Shown: positions 16,670 through 26,171, counted from the first letter of the stretch. The stretch is DNA of 45,027 nt from Saprospiraceae bacterium (GCA_020631455.1 JAHDHF010000001.1:28467-73493); one strand, 5' to 3'. Made by a program: numbers and translations. Notes: generated by a model not told the origin, from the sequence alone.

Positions 16670-18847
16670 TCAGTCGAGCTTGTATTGAGAGTCTGTATGA
16701 TATAGCATAAATGCAATCATATCTGCGACTTCTTGAATACGTTGTTCTGTACTTTTTCCAGCACCATGCCCAGCATCGACATCAATACGAATAAGCATTG
16801 GGTTTTCACCACTATTTGCTTTTTGCATAGCTGAAGCAAATTTATATGAATGAGCAGGGACTACTCGATCATCATGATCTGCAGTCATGACCATCGTAGC
16901 TGGATAATTTGTTCCTTCTTTTGCATTATGAACTGGAGAATATGCTCGAAGTGCAGCAAACATTTCTGGACTGTCATTGACTGTTCCGTAATCAGTAGCC
17001 CAAGCACGCCCAATCGTAAATGTGTGATATCTCAGCATATCCATCACTCCAACAATTGGAAAAGTAACAGCATATAAATCTGGACGCTGGGTAACACAAG
17101 CTCCAACTAATAATCCGCCATTGCTTCGTCCCTCAATTGCAAGCTTTTCTGATGACGTATACTTTTCTTGAATTAGATATTCGGCAGCTGCTTGAAAATC
17201 ATTAAAGACATTTTGCTTATCAAGTTTAGTACCTGCTTTATGCCATTTTTTCCCATACTCTCCGCCACCTCTTAAATTGGCTACAGCGTAAACCGCACCG
17301 GTCTCAAGAAGTGCACCTCGCGATGTTGCAAACCCAGGAGTCAAACTAATATTAAAACCACCATAGCCATAAAGTAGAGTAGGATTGGAGCCGTCTAGTT
17401 TTATTCCTTTTTTATGTGTGATAAACATCGGAATTTTAGTGCCATCATAGCTTGTATAAAATACCTGTTTTGTTTCATACTTCGTTGGATCAAAATCAAC
17501 TCCTGATGTTTTGAAAACAGATGATTCATTTTTATCGACATCATAGCTAAAAATCGTTGATGGGTATGTATAGCTCGTAAATGTGAAAAAAGCTTCATTA
17601 TCTTTTTTGTCTCCAGAAAGCCCGCCTACACTTCCAATTCCAGGAAGATCAAGATCGTACAAGTATTTACCAGCTAAATCAAAAACTTTGACTTGCGTGC
17701 TGACATCTTTCAAATACCCAACAAATAATTTTCCGCCGACAATTTGCGAAAAGCGAATGACATTATCACTGTCTTCAGGAATAATCGTTTTCCAATTTGT
17801 CTGTGCTGGTGTTTTTGTAGAGGCTACGACTATTTTTTCATTTGAAGCATCATCATTCGTGCGAATAAAAACTTTATCATTTACGACTCCAATGACAGAA
17901 TGATCTTTTTCAAACCCTTCAGCTATTGTTACAAATGGAGATGTCGCAAAGTTGTCATCAAGCTTCTTCATCAACAATGAATTCCCACTTGTGCTTTCAG
18001 AGATATAGACAAAAAGATAATCCTCATCATCAGTAGTCGAGCCATAAAAGTTACGATTCGGATTAGCACGATCATTCATTATTAAAATATCATCATTTTG
18101 AGATGTTCCGATTTTATGATAATACAGTTGATGAAATTCATTAAGCTGCGACAATTTTTCATCATCAGTTGGCTCCGGATATCGGCTGTAGAAAAATCCA
18201 TCTTTGTACCAGTTGATTCCAGTAAACTTTGCCCACTTAATCTCATCTTTTAAGTCTTTTCCAGTTTTCAGATCTTTTACATAAATACTAAACCAGTCAG
18301 AGCCTCCTTCAGCTTTTCCGTAAGCTGCATAAGTACCATCTTTATTGACAGCAAACCCTCGTAACGAAGTTGTGCCTTTTTCGCTCCACTTGTTAGGATC
18401 TAGTACAAGCTCAGGACTAGATGTTGAGTCAAGAGTTGTTTGCTTGAACAAAACAGATTGATTTTGGACGCCGTCATTCTTAAAAAAATAATAGACTCCA
18501 GCTTCTTTAAAAGGGCTGCTATATCGTTCAAAATTCCAAAGCTCACCTACACGCTCTTTGATCTGATTGCGGAATGGAATTTCCTCTAAATGAGCAAATG
18601 TTGCTTTGTTTTGCTCTTTAACCCAAGCTTTAGTTTCAGCACTATTCTCATCTTCTAGCCAACGATAAGGATCTGCTACTGTTTTTCCAAAGAAAGTATC
18701 AACGACGGAATGATCCATATACGTTTCTGGTACACCAAACGAGAGCGTATCACTTGTACTAGAATGATCTGTTTGAGTAGTCTTGCTGCAGCTTGAAGCC
18801 ATGAGTAAAATCAAAAAGGGAAGCGTTAAGCTATGAATGTATCGCAT
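16670..18847 (-). CDS. prolyl oligopeptidase, S9A family, lipoprotein
   Basis: A serine peptidase cleaving short peptides after proline. ATG 18847 is chosen: it begins MRYIHSLTLPFLILLMASSC, a lipoprotein signal with Cys20. The frame is open 25 codons further but without signal features. The mature protein has the seven-bladed propeller (about residues 75-450) and C-terminal alpha/beta-hydrolase domain. The catalytic Ser575 is in EGRSNGGLL, the Asp in TADHDDRVVP and His694 in DAGHGAG. Length is 725 residues. It is probably in the periplasm or at the cell surface. Confidence 0.93.
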   Translation of the reverse strand: MRYIHSLTLPFLILLMASSCSKTTQTDHSSTSDTLSFGVPETYMDHSVVDTFFGKTVADPYRWLEDENSAETKAWVKEQNKATFAHLEEIPFRNQIKERVGELWNFERYSSPFKEAGVYYFFKNDGVQNQSVLFKQTTLDSTSSPELVLDPNKWSEKGTTSLRGFAVNKDGTYAAYGKAEGGSDWFSIYVKDLKTGKDLKDEIKWAKFTGINWYKDGFFYSRYPEPTDDEKLSQLNEFHQLYYHKIGTSQNDDILIMNDRANPNRNFYGSTTDDEDYLFVYISESTSGNSLLMKKLDDNFATSPFVTIAEGFEKDHSVIGVVNDKVFIRTNDDASNEKIVVASTKTPAQTNWKTIIPEDSDNVIRFSQIVGGKLFVGYLKDVSTQVKVFDLAGKYLYDLDLPGIGSVGGLSGDKKDNEAFFTFTSYTYPSTIFSYDVDKNESSVFKTSGVDFDPTKYETKQVFYTSYDGTKIPMFITHKKGIKLDGSNPTLLYGYGGFNISLTPGFATSRGALLETGAVYAVANLRGGGEYGKKWHKAGTKLDKQNVFNDFQAAAEYLIQEKYTSSEKLAIEGRSNGGLLVGACVTQRPDLYAVTFPIVGVMDMLRYHTFTIGRAWATDYGTVNDSPEMFAALRAYSPVHNAKEGTNYPATMVMTADHDDRVVPAHSYKFASAMQKANSGENPMLIRIDVDAGHGAGKSTEQRIQEVADMIAFMLYHTDSQYKLD

Positions 18848-18911
18848 GGAGTGGAGAGATATTTGAACAGTTAAAGAATGAAGAGACATCATCGAGTATG
18901 TTATGTCTTCA

Positions 18912-18919
18912 TACATTTG
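18912..18919 (+). promoter_or_regulatory. candidate -7 box TACATTTG for the Lys-rich protein gene
   Basis: An exact match to TAnnTTTG, 27 nt before ATG 18947. It supports that ATG over any upstream start in the open frame, since those would precede the promoter. Confidence 0.5.
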
Positions 18920-18946
18920 CAAATCTATTCAGAAACTCACTTTGAA

Positions 18947-20173
18947 ATGTCGTTTCGTACCCTTATAGCAGCTTTCGCAGCTGTTTTTTTGCTTTTTTGC
19001 TCAATTTCGCCCCTCTATAGTCAAACTAGAGTTCAAAATGCAGATGGAGATTGGATTATCATAATGCCTGATGGTACTTGGCAATATGATGATAATGCTG
19101 TCGAAAAACCTGCAAAAGCAACAAAAAAGAAAAAAAGTAAAGCAAAGAAGCCTAAAACAAAGAAGTCGAAAACACCCAAGACTCAGAAACCTAAAGCAAA
19201 GAAGTCAAAAGCCAAAAAGCCAAAAAAGAGTAAAACTCCTAAAATCCGCAAGGAATCTTCAAACCCCGCTATTGATCGATCTCAATTGGCTGCTTCTGAA
19301 TTACAGCTCGAAAAAGCAGAAGCCGACTATAAAATTATCAAGCGTGATGTTTCTGCGAAAAAGAAAGAAATAGCCAAAGCAAAATCTGAACCCCAAAAAC
19401 TCAGACTTCAACAAGAATTAAGCGTACTTAATCAAAGAAAGAAGCTCGCTAAAGCCAATGTTAAGCTTGCTAAAAAAAGCTATTCAACTATAAAATCATC
19501 AATCAGTAAACAAGAAAAAGCAGCTAAAAGTGAGATAGCAGAAAGTCAATCTGTTCGTTCTAATAAATCGAAGTCCTCCAAAAAAAGTCGCGAAACTCAA
19601 ACTATTCAAGCGAGTTCACCAGTTCAAAATACAGCTTCAACTGGAGCTCGATTAATTAGCAAGATTCGCTACACTCCATGCTCAATAGCCATGCGTCAAG
19701 TTGATCCAATTTCAGGTCAGACTCAGATTAATTTACAAGAGCAGCCGTTTTTTTCATACACAGCGCCCGAAATGCGTAAATACATGAAAGGTTCTGACTA
19801 TCTCAATTGTTATGCTGGCTTGACACGTGTAGGAAATACAAAACTGCTCAATATCACATACCAGATCAATAGTAAGCTTGGACAAAAAGATTATGGATAC
19901 ATCGAAGACGAATCTTCGCTCATCATTCGATTGATTGATGGTTCGATGATCACACTGAAAGCCAAAAAACAAGATGAAGGCTTAGTAGACGCAATTAATA
20001 ATAAAACAACCTTCAAAAATTCATATTTAATTTCAGCTAAAGATGAGAAAGAGCTGCGTAAATATGAAGTCAGTTTCGTCCGAATGGTTTGGAGCAATGG
20101 CTATGAAGACTATGAAGTGTATGAGTTAGATTTTCTCATAGATATGTTTGATTGTTTAGACGAAACGCAATAA
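18947..20173 (+). CDS. secreted lysine-rich coiled-coil protein, function unknown
   Basis: No family is recognised for the whole protein (408 residues). It has a signal peptide (MSFRTLIAAFAAVFLLFCSI, cleavage after LYS), then a short WIIIMPDGTWQYDD motif seen in many Bacteroidota exported proteins. Residues about 50-100 are almost entirely K with A, P, T and S. A predicted coiled coil of about 80 residues follows, rich in K, E, A, L and Q. The C-terminal 170 residues form a folded domain with the conserved-looking KIRYTPCSIAMRQVDP and DFLIDMFDCLDE. The Lys-rich part could bind nucleic acid, LPS or acidic glycans; this is inference. Its TAA overlaps the miaE ATG by one base. Confidence 0.75.
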   Translation: MSFRTLIAAFAAVFLLFCSISPLYSQTRVQNADGDWIIIMPDGTWQYDDNAVEKPAKATKKKKSKAKKPKTKKSKTPKTQKPKAKKSKAKKPKKSKTPKIRKESSNPAIDRSQLAASELQLEKAEADYKIIKRDVSAKKKEIAKAKSEPQKLRLQQELSVLNQRKKLAKANVKLAKKSYSTIKSSISKQEKAAKSEIAESQSVRSNKSKSSKKSRETQTIQASSPVQNTASTGARLISKIRYTPCSIAMRQVDPISGQTQINLQEQPFFSYTAPEMRKYMKGSDYLNCYAGLTRVGNTKLLNITYQINSKLGQKDYGYIEDESSLIIRLIDGSMITLKAKKQDEGLVDAINNKTTFKNSYLISAKDEKELRKYEVSFVRMVWSNGYEDYEVYELDFLIDMFDCLDETQ

Positions 20174-20781
20174 TGAAAACATCGATCGACTCCAAAACCA
20201 TACTAGGCCTTCATTTGCCTACTGATCCGCGTTGGGTAGATTTAGCGTCAATGAGCCTCGAAGATATTTTGTCCGATCACGCATTTTGCGAACAAAAAGC
20301 TGCAACAGCGTGCATTTCATTAATTCAAAGTTTTCCTGACAAAGAAAAATTAGTTCGAGAATTATCGCCGATTGTTACAGAAGAGTGGGGACATTTTCGT
20401 CAAGTACTTGCTGAAATTGATAAGCGAGGTCTCAAACTCAAACGACAACGGAAAGACGAATACGTAAATGCACTTTTACAATTTAAAAAAACTGGCGTCA
20501 CACGCGAAGAAAATTTAATAGAACGCCTATTAATCTGTGCATTAATAGAAGCTAGAAGTTGCGAACGCTTCCGTCGATTATCGGATGGACTCCAAGATGA
20601 TTACTTCAAAAAATTCTATTACCATTTTATGGTTTCAGAAGCAGGACATTACCGTTTGTTCCTAGAGCTAGCAGAATTGTATGGAGAGAAAAAAGCTGTC
20701 CAAAAACGCTGGCAAGAATATCTAGAGTTTGAAGCAGAGTTAATTCAGACATTGACGCCACGAGGCGATCGAATGCATTAA
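20173..20781 (+). CDS. miaE: tRNA-(ms2io6A)-hydroxylase MiaE
   Basis: MiaE is a non-haem di-iron monooxygenase that hydroxylates the isopentenyl chain of ms2i6A37 in tRNA. The four-helix ferritin-like ligand pattern is visible: E40, E71-x-x-H74 (EEWGH), E126 region (LIEARSCERF), and E156-x-x-H159 (SEAGHYRLFL). The length of 202 residues fits. ATG 20173 overlaps the preceding TAA by one base, so translation is probably coupled to the Lys-rich protein gene. Repeat A4 begins 19 nt after the stop. Confidence 0.9.
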   Translation: MKTSIDSKTILGLHLPTDPRWVDLASMSLEDILSDHAFCEQKAATACISLIQSFPDKEKLVRELSPIVTEEWGHFRQVLAEIDKRGLKLKRQRKDEYVNALLQFKKTGVTREENLIERLLICALIEARSCERFRRLSDGLQDDYFKKFYYHFMVSEAGHYRLFLELAELYGEKKAVQKRWQEYLEFEAELIQTLTPRGDRMH

Positions 20782-20799
20782 GTTAATACGATTAATTAT

Positions 20800-20905
20800 G
20801 GGCCATCCGCACCTTCGGCGCGGTCGCTATGCTTCGTGGCTCGCTGTTCGCTCGGCTGCTCGTTTTACTCGCATCTGGCAGCGCCACCACTTCGCAGCGC
20901 TTGTC
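20800..20905 (+). repeat. module A copy 4 (short hairpin 1)
   Basis: It begins GGGCCATCCGC and ends CAGCGCTTGTC. Hairpin 1 is minimal (CCGC...GCGG). It has GGTCGCTATGCTTCGTGGCT, the TGC/GCA stem instead of CGC/GCG, and TGGC(AGC)GCCA. It is followed by the DUF805 gene and then module B4 in the same orientation. Confidence 0.9.
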
Positions 20906-20950
20906 AGCAGTTTTGTATTTCGATTATCTTCGTAGCTGAAATTGATGCTT

Positions 20951-21421
20951 ATGAATCCTTTACAATATTATTTTAAAGTATATCGTGACTATTTTAATTT
21001 TTCAGGACGCTCAAGGCGAGCAGAATTTTGGTGGTTTACTTTAATACATTATGCGATATTATTTGTCCTTGTAATTGGCGGCTTAATGATAGGTGGAATG
21101 CTGATTTCTGAAGGAAACTTGACAACCAGCGAAGAAGATTTAAGAATGCTCATTTGTTTGTCACCCGCCTTGTTGTATTATATCGCTTCATTTATTCCAT
21201 CGTATTCTGTTGCAGTGCGCCGATTTCATGATGCTGGAAATAGTGGTTGGCTTTTATTTGGTATCACGATAGGCAGTTTGATTATCGGATTGATTGGTAT
21301 TGCAGCTCTTGTGATTTATTGTACCGACAGTACAGCTGAAAATAAATGGGGTATAAGCCCTAAATACGGAGGCGACTTCAAAGTGAGTGATGAGAGTATT
21401 CTTGATGATGAGTTTTTATAA
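20951..21421 (+). CDS. DUF805 inner-membrane protein
   Basis: A 156-residue membrane protein. The DUF805 signature is clear: MNPLQYYFKVYRDYFNFSGR then SRRAEFWWF, a short hydrophobic region of four helices, SVAVRRFHDAGNSGW and the C-terminal ENKWGISP. Function is not established for the family. ATG 20951 is preferred because homologues begin at this point; ATG 20945 is also possible. It is one of three genes flanked by repeat modules in the order A-gene-B, all co-oriented. Confidence 0.9.
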   Translation: MNPLQYYFKVYRDYFNFSGRSRRAEFWWFTLIHYAILFVLVIGGLMIGGMLISEGNLTTSEEDLRMLICLSPALLYYIASFIPSYSVAVRRFHDAGNSGWLLFGITIGSLIIGLIGIAALVIYCTDSTAENKWGISPKYGGDFKVSDESILDDEFL

Positions 21422-21438
21422 TTTCTGTTTGATTTCTT

Positions 21439-21588
21439 GGCTGAAGGATAGTAGGCAGTCCCGATCTTTCGGGAGATGCAAGGCGTAGCCGCAGCAGCCG
21501 AGCGCACAGCGAGCTGCCGGATAGCCCGACGCGCAATAAAAAAGCTCCTTGTAAAATACAAGGAGCTTTTTTATTGCGGGGCAGCCCC
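21439..21588 (+). repeat. module B copy 4, chimeric with a piece of A
   Basis: P1 is GGCTG/CAGCC, the core is AAGGATAGTAGGCAG, P2 is GGCAG/CTGCC and P3 is TCCCGA/TCGGGA. The P4 position (about 21475-21512) holds sequence resembling the antisense of module A (GCAGCCGAGCGCACAGCGAG). GGATAGCCCGAC follows, then P5, a near-perfect 20-bp hairpin (21532-21578). It separates the convergent DUF805 and CotH genes. Confidence 0.85.
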
Positions 21589-21602
21589 ACATTGCAATTA
21601 AA

Positions 21603-23216
21603 TTATTCATTATCAAATTCAATAGTGAGTGGATCACTATGATAAGCTGAAGGGATGACACTTGTCGCACCATCGTTTTCGGCAATAAAGTAATATTGCA
21701 TTGTCAAACCTTCTTGTTTGATTTTAGCAGCAAAGATGCCATCTTTTTTGCCGCCATCATCATGGCGACCATTATCATACAGTGTAGCTATTTTGTATGG
21801 CTCACTATCATCAAATCTGTATGCAAGTGAGACTTTACGAGCTTTTCTACTTGCCTTTACTTTGACTAAAAACATTTTACTAAATCGCTCTTCTGGTATA
21901 GTTGTTAGATTTTCGATTTCAGGAGCTAGTTTTAGAATACCTCGTTCTTTTTTCAAAAACTCTACACGTCCTTCCATAAAATCTTCTATCCCATAAATAC
22001 TATTAATGTCTTCAGCATCTTTGTATTTGGTTTGTAGACTTTGCTTAAATTTTGAATAGTTGTAAAACGCATTTTTGTCACGCATTACATCGTTCGAAAT
22101 TTTACGTTGCGTTTCTTTTATTTCACTTAGATAATTGCCGCTTTTAAATTCATCATATAAAAACGTGCGCACGTAATGAATATACCGCTGTCTAAATTCT
22201 TTATGCTTCATCAGGGCTTTGATAAGCGGCCGCTCTGAATTGTTTGAATGTAAAAACGGATCAATGCGTTGGAGTTGAGGCTTATGCAATGATGGACCAC
22301 CATCTACAGCTTTAAATGATCCAAACAGCATATTCAAATCCCAAATGATCGGGACGAATTGTCCATTCTTCTTTTGATATAAATAGTAATTATGAGCATA
22401 GCGGCCGCTGTAGCTACTCAGATTGACGAGGACATTATTGTAAGCGTGCATCCAAAGTGTCTGATCGACATCTAGTACAGCTTCAATTTCTTCTGGAGTT
22501 GTAGCAGTTTTTAATACTCGCGTCAATTCCATGAGTGGTGCAAGAGCGCTGTCAGATTTAAATTCATAATTTAATTCGTAACAACGATCTCCTTTTTCCT
22601 CATATTCTAGATTTGAAAAAATGTCTTTGAGACAATTTGCAGGGCGATGAGCTTCTAAATCTGGACTCGCTTTAATAAATGCACCTTTTGATTCGCCAAA
22701 ATGACGTTTCAAAAAGTCTTTGTCTACTGATTCGAGATTTGCAAACAGACCATAGAATTGACCATTGACATAGACTCTCGCATAGTTGGCTCGAGGGGCA
22801 ATCATATATTTCGCTGCCAGATTATATCCAAACGTCTCACGAACAAAACTCGGATCATTGAAGATATTCGAGAGCTTAATTTTCTTAAGTCCGTTGTAGT
22901 TGGATTCTTTATCAGAAAAATTGAGCTTGATATTCAATGAGTTTTTCTTGCCCATTGATTGATAGCTGCTATTTCCCCTAAAACGTACACCTGCACCATC
23001 AATTGTTTTACCATTGATTGAGACAGATGCCCGAGTATATTCATCGCCATAAAATTTGAGCGAATCAAGAGCATCATTCCAATCGTGAGCATCGATTTGG
23101 ATTCTGATATTGTGGATTTGATCTTTCTTGAAAAAGTCATCCACTTCAGATTGAGCTGAAAGTGAAAAAAGCGCGCAGGTAAACACGCAAAGAGCAAGGA
23201 AGTAGCGTAGAGCCAT
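21603..23216 (-). CDS. CotH-family secreted protein kinase, second copy
   Basis: A 537-residue exported CotH-kinase-like protein. The signal peptide is MALRYFLALCVFTCALFSLS followed by AQSEVDDFF. Hallmarks are GVRFRGNSSYQ and IWDLNMLFGSFKAVDGG, with KIKLSNIFNDPSFVRETF closely matching LKLSNVFRDPSFVREILSY in the paralogue at 14234. The C-terminal domain has YDNGRHDDGGKKDGIFAAKI. The two paralogues are diverged, lie 6 kb apart on opposite strands, and each has a B repeat beside it: upstream of the first and at the 3' end of this one. Confidence 0.85.
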   Translation of the reverse strand: MALRYFLALCVFTCALFSLSAQSEVDDFFKKDQIHNIRIQIDAHDWNDALDSLKFYGDEYTRASVSINGKTIDGAGVRFRGNSSYQSMGKKNSLNIKLNFSDKESNYNGLKKIKLSNIFNDPSFVRETFGYNLAAKYMIAPRANYARVYVNGQFYGLFANLESVDKDFLKRHFGESKGAFIKASPDLEAHRPANCLKDIFSNLEYEEKGDRCYELNYEFKSDSALAPLMELTRVLKTATTPEEIEAVLDVDQTLWMHAYNNVLVNLSSYSGRYAHNYYLYQKKNGQFVPIIWDLNMLFGSFKAVDGGPSLHKPQLQRIDPFLHSNNSERPLIKALMKHKEFRQRYIHYVRTFLYDEFKSGNYLSEIKETQRKISNDVMRDKNAFYNYSKFKQSLQTKYKDAEDINSIYGIEDFMEGRVEFLKKERGILKLAPEIENLTTIPEERFSKMFLVKVKASRKARKVSLAYRFDDSEPYKIATLYDNGRHDDGGKKDGIFAAKIKQEGLTMQYYFIAENDGATSVIPSAYHSDPLTIEFDNE

Positions 23217-23251
23217 AGCTTAAGATTGCTGTTATGCTAAAATGATAGTCC

Positions 23252-23259
23252 CAAAAATA
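23252..23259 (-). promoter_or_regulatory. candidate -7 box TATTTTTG for the second CotH gene
   Basis: On the minus strand, TATTTTTG fits TAnnTTTG and lies 35 nt upstream of the CotH ATG at 23216. No clear -33 element. Confidence 0.35.
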
Positions 23260-23313
23260 ACCAAATACAAGCGCAAATCTTCATGATCTAACAGAATGAG
23301 TCAATATAGCGTG

Positions 23314-23321
23314 TAATTTTG
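23314..23321 (+). promoter_or_regulatory. candidate -7 box TAATTTTG for cca
   Basis: An exact TAnnTTTG match 36 nt before the cca ATG at 23358, in the 141-nt divergent gap. No clear -33 element. Confidence 0.45.
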
Positions 23322-23357
23322 CGCCCATCTTTGCAACAATCGACAAGATAGACGATT

Positions 23358-24788
23358 ATGTTAATGTCTTTACCCCAAGAAGATCGTGATGTTTTGCTTC
23401 GTATCAGTAATGCTGCCAACGAATTAGGACTTGAGTCTTATGTCGTGGGCGGCTATGTGCGTGATCGATTCCTTGGGCGCAAAAGCAAGGATATAGACAT
23501 CGTATGCGTAGGAGATGGAATCAAACTCGCCAAAGCAGCTGCACTCAAGTTTGATCACAAACCGCGTGTTACGGTTTACGGACGCTTTGGTACAGCAATG
23601 TTTCGAGTAGGAGAGCGTGATCTTGAGTTTGTAGGTGCAAGAAAAGAAAGTTATCGCAGCGATTCACGCAAACCGAATGTTGAGCCCGGATCACTCGAAG
23701 ATGATCAGCTGCGGCGTGATTTTACGATCAATGCTCTGGCTGTAAGCTTACAAGAACATGACTACGGAACAGTCGTAGATCCATTCAATGGATTGTCGCA
23801 TCTCGAAGAAAAGCGCATCCAAACGCCGCTCGAACCAGGAAAGACATTCTCCGACGATCCACTTCGGATGATTCGAGCGATTCGATTTGCCTCACAACTC
23901 GGTTTTGAGATTGAAGCTTCAACTTTTGAGTCGATTCGTGCATACAAAGACCGAATTCGCATCGTGAGCATGGAGCGCATCACGACTGAGTTGAATAAGA
24001 TCATCATGTCGCCTTTTCCAACAAAAGGATTTGAGCTGCTCGAACAATGCGGGTTGCTTGAATTGATCTTCCCAGAGTTTGTCAAGCTGCGTGGAGCAGA
24101 ATACCAAGATGGAATCGGGCACAAAGATAATTTCTCGCATACGCTCGAAGTACTTGAAGGTGTTTGCCGAAATTCTGATGACTTGTATTTGCGCTGGGCA
24201 GCTTTGCTCCATGACATTGGTAAACCACCGACTAAGCGGTTTGACAAAAAAGCTGGTTGGACTTTTCATGGACATGAAGTTGTCGGAGCAGCGATGGTTC
24301 CCCGTATTTTTCGTCGTTTGAAATTGCCGATGAATGATCGGATGAAATTCGTGCAGAAACTTGTGCGACTTCATTTACGTCCGATTTCTTTGACAAAGGA
24401 TAGCATCACAGATAGTGCTATCCGTCGCTTACTGTTTGATGCAGGCGATGATCTCGAAGATTTGATGACGCTTTGCGAAGCCGATATCACGACTAAAAAT
24501 CCAAAACGGAAACGTCGATTTTTATCGAATTACGAAATTGTCAGAGAGAGACTCAAAACAGTCGAAGAAGAGGATGAAATCCGCAATTGGCAGCCACCAG
24601 TTTCTGGCGATGATATTATGACAGCGTTTGATATCAAGCCTTCTCGCGAAATTGGAATTATAAAAGATGCAATTCGCGAAGCAATTTTGGATGGCGATAT
24701 TCCGAATGATCGTATGGCGGCGCTCCAGCTCATGCGCGAAAAAGGCGAGTCGCTTGGATTGACATTTCAAACGAATTTTAAAGGATGA
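23358..24788 (+). CDS. cca: CCA tRNA nucleotidyltransferase with HD domain
   Basis: It adds or repairs the 3' CCA end of tRNAs. The class II nucleotidyltransferase head has the motifs VVGGYVRDRFLGRKSKDIDI (GG and D-x-D), the conserved RRDFTINALA, and DPLRMIRAIRFASQL. An HD phosphohydrolase domain follows, with HTLEVLEGVCRN, WAALLHDIGKP and FHGHEVVGA. Length is 476 residues. Pure CCA-adding versus poly(A) polymerase activity is not fully separable by eye, but an HD-fused enzyme is the normal CCA enzyme in Bacteroidota. A second ATG lies 6 nt later. The MATE gene overlaps its stop by 4 nt. Confidence 0.92.
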   Translation: MLMSLPQEDRDVLLRISNAANELGLESYVVGGYVRDRFLGRKSKDIDIVCVGDGIKLAKAAALKFDHKPRVTVYGRFGTAMFRVGERDLEFVGARKESYRSDSRKPNVEPGSLEDDQLRRDFTINALAVSLQEHDYGTVVDPFNGLSHLEEKRIQTPLEPGKTFSDDPLRMIRAIRFASQLGFEIEASTFESIRAYKDRIRIVSMERITTELNKIIMSPFPTKGFELLEQCGLLELIFPEFVKLRGAEYQDGIGHKDNFSHTLEVLEGVCRNSDDLYLRWAALLHDIGKPPTKRFDKKAGWTFHGHEVVGAAMVPRIFRRLKLPMNDRMKFVQKLVRLHLRPISLTKDSITDSAIRRLLFDAGDDLEDLMTLCEADITTKNPKRKRRFLSNYEIVRERLKTVEEEDEIRNWQPPVSGDDIMTAFDIKPSREIGIIKDAIREAILDGDIPNDRMAALQLMREKGESLGLTFQTNFKG

Positions 24789-26155
24789 GTTTTTGGCCTG
24801 CCGTCAGTACACGCAGTAGCCAAATTCTTGGTGTTTCTGGTCCCTTGATTTTAGGCTCGCTCGGGCATAATATCATTGGAGCAACCGATACGTTTTTTAT
24901 TGGAGCAGCAGGCAAAACAGAATTGGCAGCTATCGGGTTGATGGCGCCTTTTTATTTATTGTTGACCATGATAAGCATGGCGTTGAGTCGCGGTGCGCAG
25001 ATCATTATTGCTCGGCGAGTAGGCGAGGGAAAGCTCAATGAAGTCGGCGCTATTTTTCAAAATAATGTCTACTTCGGAATTGTTTTATCAACGCTCTTTT
25101 TTCTGATTCTGAAACCACTCGGAGAACCCATTTTATCCTGGATGATCCAAGATCCAGAAATTCTATCGGCAGCCAATGATTATTTACAATGGCGATTGTA
25201 CGGAATTGTTTTTGGTTATGTCGGCGTTTCGGCTATTGCGATGTACACAGGCGTGTCGCGTACCACTGCTATTATTTTTAGTACGCTGGCGCTTGCAATT
25301 ACCAATATCGGTCTTGATTATGTCCTTGTACTCGGCCGATTTGGCTTCCCAAAAATGGGAATCGGCGGCGCTGGACTAGCAAGTGCAATTAGTGAGGTCG
25401 TCGGACTTGTAGTATTTGTTTTGTATGCTTTGACAATAGACAAAAAGAATACTCGACTCTACGAATTATTCAAATTTCATAAGCCTAATCTTACTCAGAT
25501 TAAGAAGCAAATTAATTTGTCATTGCCGATTGTTCTGCAGAGCATCGTCGGGCTGACTGCTTGGTTAATTTTCTTTTCTGTTATTGAAAAAATCGGAAAA
25601 GAAGAAATGGCATTTTCGAGCGTCCTTCGAGTGTTGTTTTTGTTTTTTGGTGTTCCGATTTGGGGCATTGGATCCGCTACAAGTAGCATTGTGTCAGAGC
25701 TGATCGGCAAGCGGAAAGTTCGAGAAGTGCTTTCTACAATGAATAAAATAGCCATTATTTCTGTTGCATTGACAATTCCATTTGCAGGACTTTTACTCAT
25801 TGCGCCAGAGTGGTGTGTAAATCTTGTCGCTTTGTCTGATCCATCAGGCGATGTACTCGATCCAGCATTTGTCGCTGCCAATGTTAATATCATCTACATG
25901 ATTTTTGGCGTCTTGATGTTTACAGCTATTTACACCGTATTTTTTAATGGACTTGTCGGGATCGGCGATATTAAAGCCAGTTTAATTCTTTCGATAATTT
26001 GCTGCACTGTCTACGTCGGCTATATTCTCGCCGTGTATTTCTCGACCTACGATTTTTATCTCGTCTGGACTGCTGAGATTGTCTACGCCTCCTTGACATT
26101 AATTCTTTTGTCTTTGTACCTCCGCAGCGGCTACTGGAAGCGCGTCACCGTATAA
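24785..26155 (+). CDS. MATE-family efflux transporter
   Basis: A 456-residue membrane protein with 12 predicted helices in two repeats, a Na+ or H+ driven drug/metabolite antiporter. The family pattern is visible in GPLILGSLGHNIIGATDTFF near residue 19 and ALSRGAQIIIARRVGEGKLN near residue 65. The second half has VGLTAWLIFFSVIEKIG and FGVPIWGIGSATSSIVSELI. Substrate unknown. Its start overlaps the cca stop (ATGA), giving coupled translation. Confidence 0.92.
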   Translation: MSFWPAVSTRSSQILGVSGPLILGSLGHNIIGATDTFFIGAAGKTELAAIGLMAPFYLLLTMISMALSRGAQIIIARRVGEGKLNEVGAIFQNNVYFGIVLSTLFFLILKPLGEPILSWMIQDPEILSAANDYLQWRLYGIVFGYVGVSAIAMYTGVSRTTAIIFSTLALAITNIGLDYVLVLGRFGFPKMGIGGAGLASAISEVVGLVVFVLYALTIDKKNTRLYELFKFHKPNLTQIKKQINLSLPIVLQSIVGLTAWLIFFSVIEKIGKEEMAFSSVLRVLFLFFGVPIWGIGSATSSIVSELIGKRKVREVLSTMNKIAIISVALTIPFAGLLLIAPEWCVNLVALSDPSGDVLDPAFVAANVNIIYMIFGVLMFTAIYTVFFNGLVGIGDIKASLILSIICCTVYVGYILAVYFSTYDFYLVWTAEIVYASLTLILLSLYLRSGYWKRVTV

Positions 26156-26171
26156 TTACAATAATAATTTT

